From Acidimicrobiales bacterium (GTDB lineage: Bacteria > Actinomycetota > Acidimicrobiia > Acidimicrobiales > JAHWLA01), in assembly GCA_035536915.1 (NCBI GenBank), contig DATLNE010000052.1, positions 1 through 42,456 of the forward strand: a stretch of 42,456 bases of DNA, written 5' to 3'. Position numbers and translations under genes: made by a program. Below the pieces are notes generated by a model. That model ran no database searches and had not been told where the DNA came from. It saw only the letters and a program-made list of their open reading frames with translations. Below, one piece after another: positions 21,205 to 28,908 of this stretch (positions are counted from its first letter, which is position 1; every line of letters begins with the position of its first letter).

Positions 21205-21255
21205 GAAGTTGCGTAGGAAACGGCGCGGAAAACAACGCGATTCCTACACAAGTTC
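21205..21255 (+). repeat. Palindromic intergenic repeat P2, copy 1
   Basis: Arms 21205-21219 and 21241-21255 are inverted repeats matching at 13 of 15 positions. The left flank CCGCCGAAGTTGC, the internal CGCG and CGCGAT blocks and the right TACACAA recur at 33447-33498 after pheT. Both copies begin about 16 bases or less after a stop codon. There is no T-run. Confidence 0.6.
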
Positions 21256-21292
21256 GAGGGTTGGGTTGCGGGGCCCGCCAACTGTCCGGCTC

Positions 21293-21327
21293 GTGACCCT
21301 GCATGTCACACTGGACGGCCGGGTCAC
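21293..21327 (+). promoter_or_regulatory. Inverted repeat just upstream of ribD
   Basis: GTGACCC at 21293-21299 is repeated inverted as GGGTCAC at 21321-21327, ending three bases before the ribD ATG. It could be an operator or an RNA stem. The FMN riboswitch (RFN) core is not found in this gap, so control of the rib genes is not explained. Confidence 0.35.
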
Positions 21328-21330
21328 GAT

Positions 21331-22293
21331 ATGGACGACACAGCAGCGATGAGGCGGGCGATGACACTGGCCGCTTCCGTGCGCGCCTCCACGTCGCCCA
21401 ACCCGTGGGTGGGATGCGTGCTGTCGAGCGGCCACGAGGGGGCCACGCAGCCGCCCGGCGGACCGCACGCCGAGGCCGTCGCCCTGGCTGCAGCGGGCGA
21501 GGCGGCACGCGGGGCCACGCTCTGGACGACCCTCGAGCCCTGCGCCCACACGGGCCGCACCGGGCCGTGCACCGAAGCCATCGTCAACGCCGGTGTCGCA
21601 CGCGTGGTGGTCGGCATCGAAGACCCCGACCCCCAGGTGGCGGGCCGGGGCGTCGGGCAGCTGCGCCAGGCGGGCATCGAGGTCGAGGTGGGCGTGCTGG
21701 CCGACGAGGTGGGCGACCAGTTGGCGCCTTACCTCAAGCACCGCCGCACCGGTCGCCCGTGGGTCGTGCTCAAGCTGGCCGCCACCCTCGACGGCGGCAC
21801 GGCCGCGCCCGACGGCACCAGCCGGTGGATCACCGGGGAAGCGGCTCGCGCCGACGCTCATCGCCTGCGGGCCGACAGCGATGCCGTGCTCGTCGGCGCC
21901 GGCACCGTGCGCACCGACGACCCTTCGCTGACCGTGCGCCACGTCGAGGGCCGCGACCCGCTGCGAGTGGTCCTCGGTTCGGCACCCGCCGAGGCCAAGG
22001 TGCAGCCCGCGGTGGAGGTGAGCGGCGACCTTCGCACCGTGCTCGACGACCTCGGCGGCCGCGGGGTGCTGCAACTGCTGGTCGAGGGCGGCGCCACCGT
22101 GGCCCACGACTTCCACGCCGCGGGGTTGGTCGACCGCTACGTGCTCTACCTGGCCCCGGCGTTCTTCGGCGGCGACGATGCCCGCGGCCTCTTTGCCGGC
22201 CCCGGCGCCGCCACCGTGGCCGACGTGTGGCGCGGCCGCATCCTGTCGGTCGAGCAACTGGGCGACGACCTACGAGTCGAGGTCGCAGCGTAA
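21331..22293 (+). CDS. ribD: Bifunctional riboflavin deaminase/reductase RibD
   Basis: Performs deamination and side-chain reduction of the pyrimidine intermediate in riboflavin synthesis. The N-terminal deaminase zinc site is visible (PHAEAVAL, then EPCAHTGRTGPCTEAI); the NADPH-dependent reductase domain begins near residue 145 with PWVVLKLAATLDGGTA, and RWITGEAARADAHRLRADSDAVLVG follows. The protein is 320 residues, somewhat short because the segment after WVGCVL is trimmed. ATG 21331 has no clear Shine-Dalgarno. The TAA stop abuts ribE. Confidence 0.94.
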   Translation: MDDTAAMRRAMTLAASVRASTSPNPWVGCVLSSGHEGATQPPGGPHAEAVALAAAGEAARGATLWTTLEPCAHTGRTGPCTEAIVNAGVARVVVGIEDPDPQVAGRGVGQLRQAGIEVEVGVLADEVGDQLAPYLKHRRTGRPWVVLKLAATLDGGTAAPDGTSRWITGEAARADAHRLRADSDAVLVGAGTVRTDDPSLTVRHVEGRDPLRVVLGSAPAEAKVQPAVEVSGDLRTVLDDLGGRGVLQLLVEGGATVAHDFHAAGLVDRYVLYLAPAFFGGDDARGLFAGPGAATVADVWRGRILSVEQLGDDLRVEVAA

Positions 22294-22860
22294 GTGTTCA
22301 CCGGGATCGTGGAAGAACTGGGGAGGGTGGCGGCACGCGACGGCGGACGATTCACCTTCGAGGCCAAGGTCGTCACCCAGGACGCAGCCATCGGCGACTC
22401 CATCGCGGTGAACGGGTGCTGCCTCACCGTCGTCGCCCTCGGCACCGACACGTGGGAGGCCGACGCCGTGGACGAGACGCTGTCGCGCACCAACCTCGAC
22501 GACCTGCAGCCCGGCGACGTGGTGAACTTCGAGCGCCCGGTGCGAGCCCAAGACCGCCTCGGTGGCCACATCGTGCAGGGCCACGTCGATGCCGTCGGCC
22601 AGGTCGTCACCCCGGCCCCCGACTTGCGCGTGCGCATCCCCGAGGCGCTGCTGCGCTACGTCGTGCCCAAAGGCTCCATCACCGTCGACGGCTGTTCGTT
22701 GACCGTGGTCGACGCCCTGCCCGACGGCTTCACCGTTGCCGTCATCCCCCACACGGGGGACGTCACCACCCTCGGCCACCGGCTCGCCGGCGACCGGGTC
22801 AACATCGAAGTCGACGTCGTCGCCAAGTACGTCGAACGACTGCTTCAGGAAAGGCCGTAG
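22294..22860 (+). CDS. ribE: Riboflavin synthase, alpha chain
   Basis: Dismutates two molecules of 6,7-dimethyl-8-ribityllumazine into riboflavin. The protein has two tandem lumazine-binding barrels: the first opens [12 protein letters not shown] and contains NGCCLTVV; the second contains [12 protein letters not shown] and [10 protein letters not shown]. Length is 188 residues. GTG 22294 follows directly on the ribD stop. The product of RibH and RibBA downstream is its substrate. Confidence 0.95.
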   Translation: MFTGIVEELGRVAARDGGRFTFEAKVVTQDAAIGDSIAVNGCCLTVVALGTDTWEADAVDETLSRTNLDDLQPGDVVNFERPVRAQDRLGGHIVQGHVDAVGQVVTPAPDLRVRIPEALLRYVVPKGSITVDGCSLTVVDALPDGFTVAVIPHTGDVTTLGHRLAGDRVNIEVDVVAKYVERLLQERP

Positions 22861-22864
22861 CACT

Positions 22865-24085
22865 ATGCCGTTCTCCGAGATCGACAAGGCCGTCGCCGCC
22901 ATCGGGCGAGGGGAGATCGTCGTCGTCGTCGACGACGAGGACCGCGAGAACGAGGGCGACCTCATCATGGCCGCCGAGGCGGCGACGCCGGAGAAGATCG
23001 CCTTCTTCCTCCAGCACACCTCGGGGCTCATCTGCACGCCGATGACGCCCGAGCGCCTCGACGAGCTCGACCTGCCGCTGATGGTCACGCACAACACCGA
23101 GTCGCACCGCACGGCGTTCACCGTCAGCGTCGACTACCGCCACGGCACCAGCACGGGCATCTCCGCCTACGACCGGGCGGCCACCATCCAAGCGCTCATC
23201 GATCCCGCCAGCAGGCCCGCCGACTTCGCCCGCCCCGGCCACATCTTCCCGCTGCGTTACGCCAAGGGCGGCGTGCTCAAGCGGGCAGGCCACACCGAGG
23301 CCGCCGTCGACCTGGCCCGCATGGCCGGGCTCTACCCGGCGGGCGTGCTGTGCGAAGTGGTCGACAACAAGAAGACCGACATGGCCCGCCTCCCCGAGCT
23401 CGAAGCGTTCGCCGAAGAGCACGGCCTGCTGCTCATCTCCATTGCCGACCTCATCCGCTATCGGCGCCAGAACGAGAAGCTCGTGCGCCGCATCGCCGAG
23501 GCCCGCATCCCCACGGCCTACGGCGACTTCACCTGTTACGCCTACGAGTCGGTGCTCGACGGCCAGCAGCACCTGGCGCTGGTGAACGGCGCCGTGCAGG
23601 GCGAGGACAACGTGTTGGTCCGGGTACACAGCGAGTGCCTCACCGGCGACGTGTTCGGGTCGATGCGCTGCGACTGCGGGCCGCAACTCGACGCCGCCAT
23701 CAAGCGGGTTGCCGACGAAGGCATGGGCGTCGTGTTGTACCTGCGGGGCCACGAGGGCCGCGGCATCGGCATCGGCCACAAGCTGCGGGCCTACCGGCTG
23801 CAGGAGCAGGGGCGCGACACGGTCGACGCCAACCTGGAGTTGGGGCTGCCCGCCGACAGCCGGGAGTACGGCATCGGTGCCCAGATCCTCGTCGACCTCG
23901 GCATCACCACCATGCGCCTGATGACCAACAACCCGGCCAAGTACGGTGGCCTCGAAGGGTTCGGGCTCGACATCGTCGAGCGGGTGCCGTTGCAGTCCAC
24001 GCCGAACCCCGAGAACATCGACTACCTCCGCACGAAGCGCGAGCGGATGGGCCACCTCCTGGAGGGGCTGGATGACGTCCTCTGA
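22865..24085 (+). CDS. ribBA: Bifunctional RibBA: DHBP synthase / GTP cyclohydrolase II
   Basis: Supplies both precursors of riboflavin. The N-terminal RibB domain (about 1-200) has the acidic [16 protein letters not shown] and [10 protein letters not shown] motifs, acting on ribulose 5-phosphate. The C-terminal RibA domain has zinc-binding Cys in [17 protein letters not shown] and the GTP-binding [12 protein letters not shown]. Length is 406 residues. ATG 22865 is four bases past the ribE stop, with GAAAGG upstream. The 3' end overlaps ribH by 14 bases. Confidence 0.96.
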   Translation: MPFSEIDKAVAAIGRGEIVVVVDDEDRENEGDLIMAAEAATPEKIAFFLQHTSGLICTPMTPERLDELDLPLMVTHNTESHRTAFTVSVDYRHGTSTGISAYDRAATIQALIDPASRPADFARPGHIFPLRYAKGGVLKRAGHTEAAVDLARMAGLYPAGVLCEVVDNKKTDMARLPELEAFAEEHGLLLISIADLIRYRRQNEKLVRRIAEARIPTAYGDFTCYAYESVLDGQQHLALVNGAVQGEDNVLVRVHSECLTGDVFGSMRCDCGPQLDAAIKRVADEGMGVVLYLRGHEGRGIGIGHKLRAYRLQEQGRDTVDANLELGLPADSREYGIGAQILVDLGITTMRLMTNNPAKYGGLEGFGLDIVERVPLQSTPNPENIDYLRTKRERMGHLLEGLDDVL

Positions 24086-24521
24086 CAAACGCGGGCGGCG
24101 GGGCGACCTCGACGCGTCGGGGCTGCGTTTCGCCGTGGTGTGCGGGCGGTTCAACGACTTCATCACCGACCGCCTGCTGTCGGGCGCGCTGGCCGCGCTG
24201 GAGAAGTACGGCGCGGCCGAACCCACGGTCACGTGGGTGCCCGGCGCCTTCGAGATCCCGCTGGTGGCCAAGCACCTGGCGGCCAAGAACGACGCCGTGA
24301 TCACGCTGGGCGCTGTCATCCGGGGCGACACCCCGCACTTCGACTTCGTGGCGGGGGAGTGCGCATCGGGGCTCATGCGGGTGCAGCTCGACACCGGCGT
24401 GCCGTGCGTGTTCGGCGTGCTCACCACCGACACCGTCGAGCAGGCGGAAGCTCGGCTCGACAAGGGCTTCGAGGCGGCCGAGACGGCCATCGAGATGGCC
24501 ATGGTCCTCAAGGAAACCTGA
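24072..24521 (+). CDS. ribH: 6,7-dimethyl-8-ribityllumazine synthase
   Basis: Condenses the RibD and RibB products into lumazine; forms large shells. The 149-residue protein contains [48 protein letters not shown] (catalytic His) and the C-terminal [15 protein letters not shown] 24072 is preceded by GGAGGGG inside ribBA. The stop overlaps hisG (TGATG), so hisG appears co-translated with the rib genes. Confidence 0.96.
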   Translation: MTSSDKRGRRGDLDASGLRFAVVCGRFNDFITDRLLSGALAALEKYGAAEPTVTWVPGAFEIPLVAKHLAAKNDAVITLGAVIRGDTPHFDFVAGECASGLMRVQLDTGVPCVFGVLTTDTVEQAEARLDKGFEAAETAIEMAMVLKET

Positions 24522-25396
24522 TGCTGCGACTCGTCCTGCCCAAAGGCTCGCTGGAGCGCGCCACCCTCGAGCTGTTCGAGTCGGCCGACCTCGCCGTCAG
24601 CCGCTCGTCGTCGGTCGACTACAAGGCCACCATCGCCGATCCCCGCATCGACGAGGTGCGTATCCTGCGGCCGCAGGAGATCCCGCGGTATGTGGCCGAG
24701 GGGTTGTTCGACCTCGGCATCACGGGGCGCGACTGGATCGAGGAGACGGCGTCCGACGTGGTCTCGCTGGGCGAGCTCCACTATTCCAAGGCGACGGCCC
24801 GGCCCATCAAGCTGGTGCTCGCCGTGGCCGCCGACTCGCCCGTGCAGGCCGTCGAGGACCTGCCCCAAGGGGTGCGGGTCACCACCGAGTACCCCGAGAT
24901 CACCCGGCGGTTCCTCGAGAAGGCGGGCGTCGACGCCACGGTCACGCTGTCGTACGGCGCCACCGAGGCCAAGATCCCCGATATCGCCGATGCCGTGGTG
25001 GAGATCACCGAGACGGGCCGGGCGCTGAAGGCGGCGGGCCTGCGCATCGTCGACACCATCCTCACGTCGTACACCGAGCTGATCGCCAACCCCGCCGCGT
25101 GCGACGACCCCGAGAAGCGCCACGCCATGCACCAGATCCACACGCTGTTGCAGGGCACGCTCGAAGCGCGCGGCAAGGTGCTGGTGAAGCTCAACGTGGC
25201 CGACGCCGACCTGCAGTCGCTCATCGAGATCCTGCCGTCGATGAAAGCGCCGACGGTGTCGAAGCTCTTCGGCGAAGGCGGCTACGCGGTGGAGACGGTG
25301 GTGCCCAAGGCCGAGATCAACGTCTTGATCCCCGCCCTCAAGGACCACGGCGCCACCGACATCATCGAACTGCCGCTCTCCAAGATCGTCCACTAG
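24521..25396 (+). CDS. hisG: ATP phosphoribosyltransferase, long form
   Basis: First step of histidine synthesis, joining ATP and PRPP. The N-terminal part begins LRLVLPKGSLERATLELFE and has GITGRDWIEE; the PRPP loop lies in ADAVVEITETGRALKAAGLR. A C-terminal ACT-like domain (EILPSMKAPTVSKLFGEGGY) makes this the long, self-regulated HisG that does not need HisZ. Length is 291 residues. It overlaps ribH and no other his gene is in the window, so it is the tail of a rib operon. Confidence 0.96.
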   Translation: MLRLVLPKGSLERATLELFESADLAVSRSSSVDYKATIADPRIDEVRILRPQEIPRYVAEGLFDLGITGRDWIEETASDVVSLGELHYSKATARPIKLVLAVAADSPVQAVEDLPQGVRVTTEYPEITRRFLEKAGVDATVTLSYGATEAKIPDIADAVVEITETGRALKAAGLRIVDTILTSYTELIANPAACDDPEKRHAMHQIHTLLQGTLEARGKVLVKLNVADADLQSLIEILPSMKAPTVSKLFGEGGYAVETVVPKAEINVLIPALKDHGATDIIELPLSKIVH

Positions 25397-25400
25397 TCCG

Positions 25401-25604
25401 ATGCGCGGGCGGGTGATGGCTTTCGACGAGCACGTGGGGCTCGGGGAGATCGAGGCCGACGACGGCGGCCGCTACCCCTTCCACTGCACCCGCATCGCCG
25501 ACGGCACCCGCACCATCGACGTGGGCGCGGAAGTCACCTTCGAAACGACCCCCGGCCACCTCGGCCGCTCCGAAGCTTCTTCCGTGAGCCAAAGCTCCCG
25601 CTGA
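25401..25604 (+). CDS. Cold-shock-domain-like small protein with palindrome-derived C-terminus
   Basis: A 67-residue protein resembling a divergent cold-shock OB fold: GRVMAFDEHVGLGEIEADDGGRYPFHCTRI takes the place of the usual start with its RNP1 and RNP2 motifs, but several aromatic RNA-binding residues are replaced. The last residues SSVSQSSR and the stop are encoded by the left arm and loop of a 23-bp perfect hairpin, which suggests that the original C-terminus was changed. It starts at ATG 25401, four bases after hisG, and may be the last gene of the rib-hisG unit. The role is unknown; RNA binding is inferred. Confidence 0.65.
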   Translation: MRGRVMAFDEHVGLGEIEADDGGRYPFHCTRIADGTRTIDVGAEVTFETTPGHLGRSEASSVSQSSR

Positions 25605-25627
25605 GCGGGAGCTTTGGCTCACGGAAG
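25579..25627 (+). repeat. 23-bp perfect hairpin with the stop codon as its loop
   Basis: Arms 25579-25601 and 25605-25627 are exact reverse complements, and the loop 25602-25604 is the TGA stop of the cold-shock-like gene. There is no T-tract on either strand. It may end transcription from both sides between convergent genes, or be an inserted palindromic element. Confidence 0.85.
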
Positions 25628-25632
25628 TGAGA

Positions 25633-25668
25633 GAGGAGGTAGCGCTTCGAGCGAAGCGCTACCTCCTC
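25633..25668 (+). repeat. 17-bp perfect hairpin with AG loop
   Basis: Arms 25633-25649 and 25652-25668 are exact reverse complements around a two-base AG loop, the same loop as palindrome P1. It lies six bases after the previous hairpin and 12 bases beyond the stop of the convergent minus-strand gene. It may serve as a bidirectional terminator, though T-runs are absent. Confidence 0.8.
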
Positions 25669-25680
25669 GGAGATCGCTGC

Positions 25681-26085
25681 CTACAGGCACAACGCCGTTA
25701 TCGCTCCGCCAAACGCGGGCGGCGGAGAATGGCCTGTGCCCGCGGTTCCATACGCTCGTGACGACCACCCTCCAATCGCGCACGGCGCCGTGACGGTGAC
25801 GCTCGCGGAAAACTGGAGCGCCGGGTTGTTGACATTGTTCGTATTGCAGTATGTCCGAGTTGTTGCGCTGAACGAATAATCGAGACAGGCTGTGATCGTG
25901 TAGAGCTGGTGGGCACTGGTGCACGAGATTGCCCCTGTTGCGACCACCCAGGATCCGGACTCCTGCGGTGGCGTGACCGTGACTGCGCAGGTCCCGTGTG
26001 CCGATGCTGCAGGCGCCGTTACGACCACGGCGACGCCCCCCAGCGCGATCGCCACAAGTAGTCGGGCTCTCCACAAGCGAACCAT
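25681..26085 (-). CDS. Small secreted protein of unknown function
   Basis: A 134-residue protein with a clear Sec signal peptide: basic VRLWRARLL, hydrophobic VAIALGGVAVVVTAP, and a likely cleavage after AASA. The mature part has six Cys, which could form three disulfides, and is rich in Thr, Ser, Ala and Gly. I do not recognise a family. The start ATG at 26085 has AGGGGGA seven bases upstream; the frame is open a further 20 codons, but that extension lacks secretion features. Base composition is visibly lower in GC than all neighbours (many TTG, ATT and AAT words), a sign of recent arrival. It converges on the cold-shock-like gene across two hairpins. Confidence 0.7.
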   Translation of the reverse strand: MVRLWRARLLVAIALGGVAVVVTAPAASAHGTCAVTVTPPQESGSWVVATGAISCTSAHQLYTITACLDYSFSATTRTYCNTNNVNNPALQFSASVTVTAPCAIGGWSSRAYGTAGTGHSPPPAFGGAITALCL

Positions 26086-26319
26086 GGCAAAATCCCCCTG
26101 ACTCTTTGACAGCCGACTTGGTTGTCGTAGGCATGATGCGCTCACAGCCTGTCCGTTGCGACACCCCCCCGAGGTGAAATTGATTGTCGCCCGGTGACAG
26201 TCATGTGTGTCGCACGCGTGCCCTCCTTCAAGGCTCGCGTGCCCTCATCAACGGGTGGGGTGTCGCTGCCGCATGCCACCAGCACGAGCGGCGGGACCAC
26301 CACCCCGCCCCAGCACGTG
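26086..26319. other. Intergenic stretch between two minus-strand genes
   Basis: No gene is evident. It holds an 11-bp direct repeat CGCGTGCCCTC at 26215-26225 and 26236-26246, a 6-bp hairpin GGCGGG/CCCGCC (26290-26295 with 26304-26309) that could weakly end transcription of the DUF1844-like gene, and the self-complementary AGCACGTGCT at 26312-26321 next to that gene's stop. No convincing promoter for the secreted protein was found. Confidence 0.5.
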
Positions 26320-26706
26320 CTAACCCGCCTCGGCTTCGGCCGAGGCCTTGATCTGTACGAAGGCCAGCCGCAACTGGGCCAAGCCGTCGCGCAACTGCTG
26401 CTCTTCCTCGCCCAACCGGCCCGCCAGGCCCTCGATCACCGCGCCCAAGGCGTCGATGGCCAACTGGGCCTCGGCCAGCTTGGGCGGCTGCAGCGACAGG
26501 TGGATCGCGGCCAGCTCGAACATCCCGAAGCAGTGGTTGGCGATGACCACCTCGGCGGGCGCCTCGGCCAGCTGCTGGCGCAACTGGTCCATCTTGGCTT
26601 CGAACTCGGCTTCGTCGACCGGCCCCGGCTCCCCGGCCGCCCCCGCAGCAGGTTCGGGCCCGCCGCCCACCGGTACCTCGCCGCCGGGTGTCCAGATCGT
26701 GCTCAT
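26320..26706 (-). CDS. DUF1844-like protein of unknown function
   Basis: A 128-residue protein. The first 30 residues are Gly-, Pro- and Glu-rich and probably disordered. The remainder is helical: a coiled-coil-like stretch DEAEFEAKMDQLRQQLAEA, then CFGMFELAAIHLSLQPPKLAEAQLAIDALGAVIEGLAGRLGEEEQQLRDGLAQLRLAFVQI, which resembles DUF1844 proteins often found beside infC. There is no membrane segment. ATG 26706 is seven bases after a TAGGCT box, suggesting a leaderless transcript diverging from infC. The extreme 3' end forms a hairpin. The function is not known. Confidence 0.8.
   Translation of the reverse strand: MSTIWTPGGEVPVGGGPEPAAGAAGEPGPVDEAEFEAKMDQLRQQLAEAPAEVVIANHCFGMFELAAIHLSLQPPKLAEAQLAIDALGAVIEGLAGRLGEEEQQLRDGLAQLRLAFVQIKASAEAEAG
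26327..26346 (-). other. Hairpin at the 3' end of the DUF1844-like coding region
   Basis: An 8-bp perfect stem (26327-26334 with 26339-26346) closes a four-base loop within the last codons, encoding ASAEAEA. No T-run follows on the minus strand. Confidence 0.5.
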
Positions 26707-26712
26707 GCCTGG

Positions 26713-26719
26713 TAGCCTA
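26713..26719. promoter_or_regulatory. Overlapping divergent -10 boxes
   Basis: The near-palindromic TAGCCTA gives TAGGCT on the minus strand, seven bases before the DUF1844-like ATG, and TAGCCT on the plus strand, which would start the infC leader near 26725. The two -10 boxes share five bases, so the two polymerases would compete. No -35 match is evident on either side. Confidence 0.45.
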
Positions 26720-26812
26720 GGGGGCACAACTGAAGAGGGAAGCGGGGCGCCTCCAAGCACCCCCACCCGGCCACCAAGCCACACCAAGGTGCGTCCGGGT
26801 CGATCGACCGCC

Positions 26813-26846
26813 AAGCGGACGTTGCTTCCCGTGACGTCCGCTTTTT
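26813..26846 (+). terminator. Attenuator terminator in the infC leader
   Basis: A 10-bp perfect stem (26813-26822 with 26834-26843, 11-base loop) runs into a T-tract at 26842-26846, 33 bases before the infC start. A competing pairing, CGTCCG at 26792-26797 with CGGACG at 26816-26821 around the palindrome GGTCGATCGACC, would disrupt it. Leaders of infC-rpmI-rplT operons are often autoregulated by L20 or IF3, but which protein acts here cannot be read. Confidence 0.75.
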
Positions 26847-26878
26847 CGCGTGACCCGACCACCAAGGAGTGATGCCGC

Positions 26879-27520
26879 ATCGCCGCACCGACCAGCAACG
26901 AGCCTCGGATCAACGAACGCATCCGGGCTCGCGAGGTACGCCTCGTGGACGCCGAAGGCAAGCAGCTCGGGATCAAGCCGCTGCCCGAAGCGCTCCACAT
27001 CGCTCGGGATGCCGACCTCGACCTCGTCGAGGTGGCGCCTATGGCGAACCCGCCTGTCTGCCGGATCATGGACTACGGCAGGTTCAAGTACGAGAACGAG
27101 CAACGGGCGAAGGAATCGCGGCGCAAGACGACCAACGTCAGCATCAAGGAGATGAAGTACCGGCCCAAGATCGGCCAGGGCGACTTCGACACCAAGACCC
27201 GACAGGTGGCGAAGTTCCTCGGCCAGGGCCACAAGGTGAAGATCACGATCATGTTCCGAGGCCGGGAGATGAGCCACCAGGAGCTGGGGCTGAAGATCCT
27301 GAACCGGGTCGCCGAAGAGGTCGGCACGGTGGCCAAGGTCGAGGCGGCGCCCAAGGTCGACGGGCGCAACATGATCATGGTCCTCGCTCCCGACAAGCGG
27401 GCCAAGGCGGCGGCCGACGACCTGCACGAAGACGAACTGCACCAAGACGAACTGCACGACGAGACGACGAGCAGCAACGGCGCCGAGCCGGTTGTCGCCG
27501 CCGACACCCAGGAGAGCTGA
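26879..27520 (+). CDS. infC: Translation initiation factor IF-3, rare ATC start
   Basis: IF-3 keeps 30S subunits free and rejects wrong start codons. The N-domain reads [27 protein letters not shown], the linker and C-domain contain [21 protein letters not shown] and [19 protein letters not shown]. The conserved N-terminus extends upstream of GTG 26945, and in frame there is no ATG, GTG or TTG before the stop at 26870. AAGGAG at 26864-26869 sits nine bases before ATC 26879, the only start that fits. Rare AUU/AUC/AUA starts are the known basis of infC autocontrol. The protein has 213 residues, with an acidic C-terminal tail containing a 5-residue repeat. Confidence 0.93.
   Translation: MAAPTSNEPRINERIRAREVRLVDAEGKQLGIKPLPEALHIARDADLDLVEVAPMANPPVCRIMDYGRFKYENEQRAKESRRKTTNVSIKEMKYRPKIGQGDFDTKTRQVAKFLGQGHKVKITIMFRGREMSHQELGLKILNRVAEEVGTVAKVEAAPKVDGRNMIMVLAPDKRAKAAADDLHEDELHQDELHDETTSSNGAEPVVAADTQES
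27422..27466 (+). repeat. 15-base tandem repeat in the infC tail
   Basis: Three 15-base units starting CTGCAC (27422, 27437, 27452) encode [10 protein letters not shown] and LHDET in the acidic tail of IF-3. The first two differ at a single base; the third diverges at its end. Such repeats can change copy number by slippage. Confidence 0.7.
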
Positions 27521-27525
27521 ACGAC

Positions 27526-27720
27526 ATGCCCAAGATGAAGACCGACCGGGGCGCAGCCAAGCGCTTCAAGATCACCGGGACGGGCAAGATCATGCGCCGC
27601 AAGGCGTTCCGCTCCCACCTGCTCGAGAAGAAGTCCTCCGTCCGCACGCGCCGGTTGGGCCGCGAGGCCGAGGTCACCGGCGGCGACGCCAAGCAGATCA
27701 AGCGTCTGCTCGGCCTCTAG
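27526..27720 (+). CDS. rpmI: Ribosomal protein bL35
   Basis: A 64-residue basic protein of the 50S subunit. [21 protein letters not shown] is the bL35 signature, followed by the basic [18 protein letters not shown] 27526 follows infC by five bases with AGGAGAG upstream. It is co-transcribed in the usual infC-rpmI-rplT order. Confidence 0.97.
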   Translation: MPKMKTDRGAAKRFKITGTGKIMRRKAFRSHLLEKKSSVRTRRLGREAEVTGGDAKQIKRLLGL

Positions 27721-27778
27721 CCGCTCGCACCCCGAACTCCACCTTCCGTCCCGTCCGCACCACGAAAGGAGACCCCGA

Positions 27779-28132
27779 ATGGCCAGGGTCAAGCGCGCCG
27801 TCCACGCCAAGAAGCACCACAAGGCAATCCTCGAGCAGGCGCAGGGTTACTACGGCAACAAGAGCCGCAGCTACCGCGCCGCCAACGAGCAGGTCATGCA
27901 CTCGCTGCAGTACGCCTTCCGCGACCGCCGGGCGCGCAAGGGCGACTTCCGCCAGCTGTGGATCCAGCGCATCAACGCCGCTGCCCGCCAGAACGGCATG
28001 AGCTACAGCCGCCTCATCGCCGGCCTCAAAGCCGCCGAGGTCGAAGTCGACCGCAAGGTGCTGGCCGACCTCGCCGTCACCGATCCCACCGCGTTCGCCG
28101 CGCTGGTGAAGGTCGCGGAGCAGGCCGGCTGA
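27779..28132 (+). CDS. rplT: Ribosomal protein bL20
   Basis: A 117-residue 50S assembly protein with a basic N-terminal extension ([20 protein letters not shown], then [17 protein letters not shown]) and a globular C-terminal domain ([18 protein letters not shown]). GAAAGGAG lies upstream of ATG 27779. In many bacteria L20 represses its own operon by binding the leader, which fits the attenuator ahead of infC. The stop overlaps the proposed CTG start of the methyltransferase gene. Confidence 0.97.
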   Translation: MARVKRAVHAKKHHKAILEQAQGYYGNKSRSYRAANEQVMHSLQYAFRDRRARKGDFRQLWIQRINAAARQNGMSYSRLIAGLKAAEVEVDRKVLADLAVTDPTAFAALVKVAEQAG

Positions 28133-28908
28133 GGCACGAGCTCACCTACAAGCACCAGAAGGTCCAGCGACTGCGGCGCCTCGTGGGGCGCCGCAGTGCG
28201 CGTGCGGCCGAGCGTGTCTTCGTCGTCGAAGGGGCCAAGGTCCTCTCCGAGGCGATCGTCGCGGGCGTGCCCGTCGAGGGCGTCTACGTCACCGCCGACG
28301 CCCCGCCCGACGTGCTCGAACTGGCCGACGCCACCAAGGCCCGTGTGCACGTGCTCGCCCAAGGCGTCATGGAACGAGTGGCCGACACCGTGACGCCTCA
28401 GCCCGTCATGGCCGTGGTGCCCTATGTCGACGTCGAGCTCGACAGCCTGCAGGACGCTACGTTCCTCGTCGTGTGCGTCGATGTGCGTGACCCGGGCAAC
28501 GCCGGGACCGTCCTGCGCAGTGCCGAAGCTGCCGGTGCCGACGGGGTAGTCTGCTGCGGCGGATCGGTCGACATGTACAACCCGAAAACGGTACGAGCGT
28601 CGGCCGGCACGTTGTTCCACGTCCCTGTCGTGGCGGGAGGCGACCCCGTGGAGATGCTCCAACGCATCGGCGGTTGGGGAGTACGTCGCCTGGGCACGGC
28701 GGCGCACTCCGGCGCGGACTACGTCTCGCTCGACCTCACCCAGCCGGTGGCATTCGTGCTCGGCAACGAGGCCAACGGGCTGCCCCCCGAAGTCGACGCC
28801 TCCCTCGACGAGCGCCTCACCATCCCCATGGCGGGCCGGGCCGAGTCGTTGAACGTGGGCATGGCCGCCGCCGTCCTCTGCTTCGAAGCGGCGAGGCAAC
28901 GGCGATGA
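28129..28908 (+). CDS. SpoU/TrmH-family RNA 2'-O-ribose methyltransferase
   Basis: A 259-residue SAM-dependent methyltransferase with a trefoil-knot (SPOUT) fold. The N-terminal substrate domain contains [25 protein letters not shown]; the SPOU motifs are [36 protein letters not shown] and [25 protein letters not shown]. The target is probably 23S rRNA, given its place after rplT; the exact site is unknown. No ATG, GTG or TTG precedes the N-terminal domain. CTG 28129 overlaps the rplT stop (CTGA); GTG 28183 is the alternative and sits in the loop of a strong hairpin. The stop overlaps the kinase gene (ATGA). Confidence 0.9.
   Translation: MRHELTYKHQKVQRLRRLVGRRSARAAERVFVVEGAKVLSEAIVAGVPVEGVYVTADAPPDVLELADATKARVHVLAQGVMERVADTVTPQPVMAVVPYVDVELDSLQDATFLVVCVDVRDPGNAGTVLRSAEAAGADGVVCCGGSVDMYNPKTVRASAGTLFHVPVVAGGDPVEMLQRIGGWGVRRLGTAAHSGADYVSLDLTQPVAFVLGNEANGLPPEVDASLDERLTIPMAGRAESLNVGMAAAVLCFEAARQRR
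28171..28196 (+). other. 10-bp hairpin in the 5' coding region of the rRNA methyltransferase
   Basis: Arms 28171-28180 and 28187-28196 are exact reverse complements with loop TCGTGG, which contains the only nearby conventional start codon (GTG 28183). The stem could mask that GTG or slow ribosomes near the gene start. Confidence 0.5.

Noticed and set aside
21184-21330. FMN riboswitch ahead of ribD
   Set aside because: The conserved RFN core was looked for and not found; only short inverted repeats are present.
26872-26946. ATG 26872 as the infC start
   Set aside because: It is in a different reading frame from infC (the rpmI frame) and gives a low-complexity Arg-rich product.
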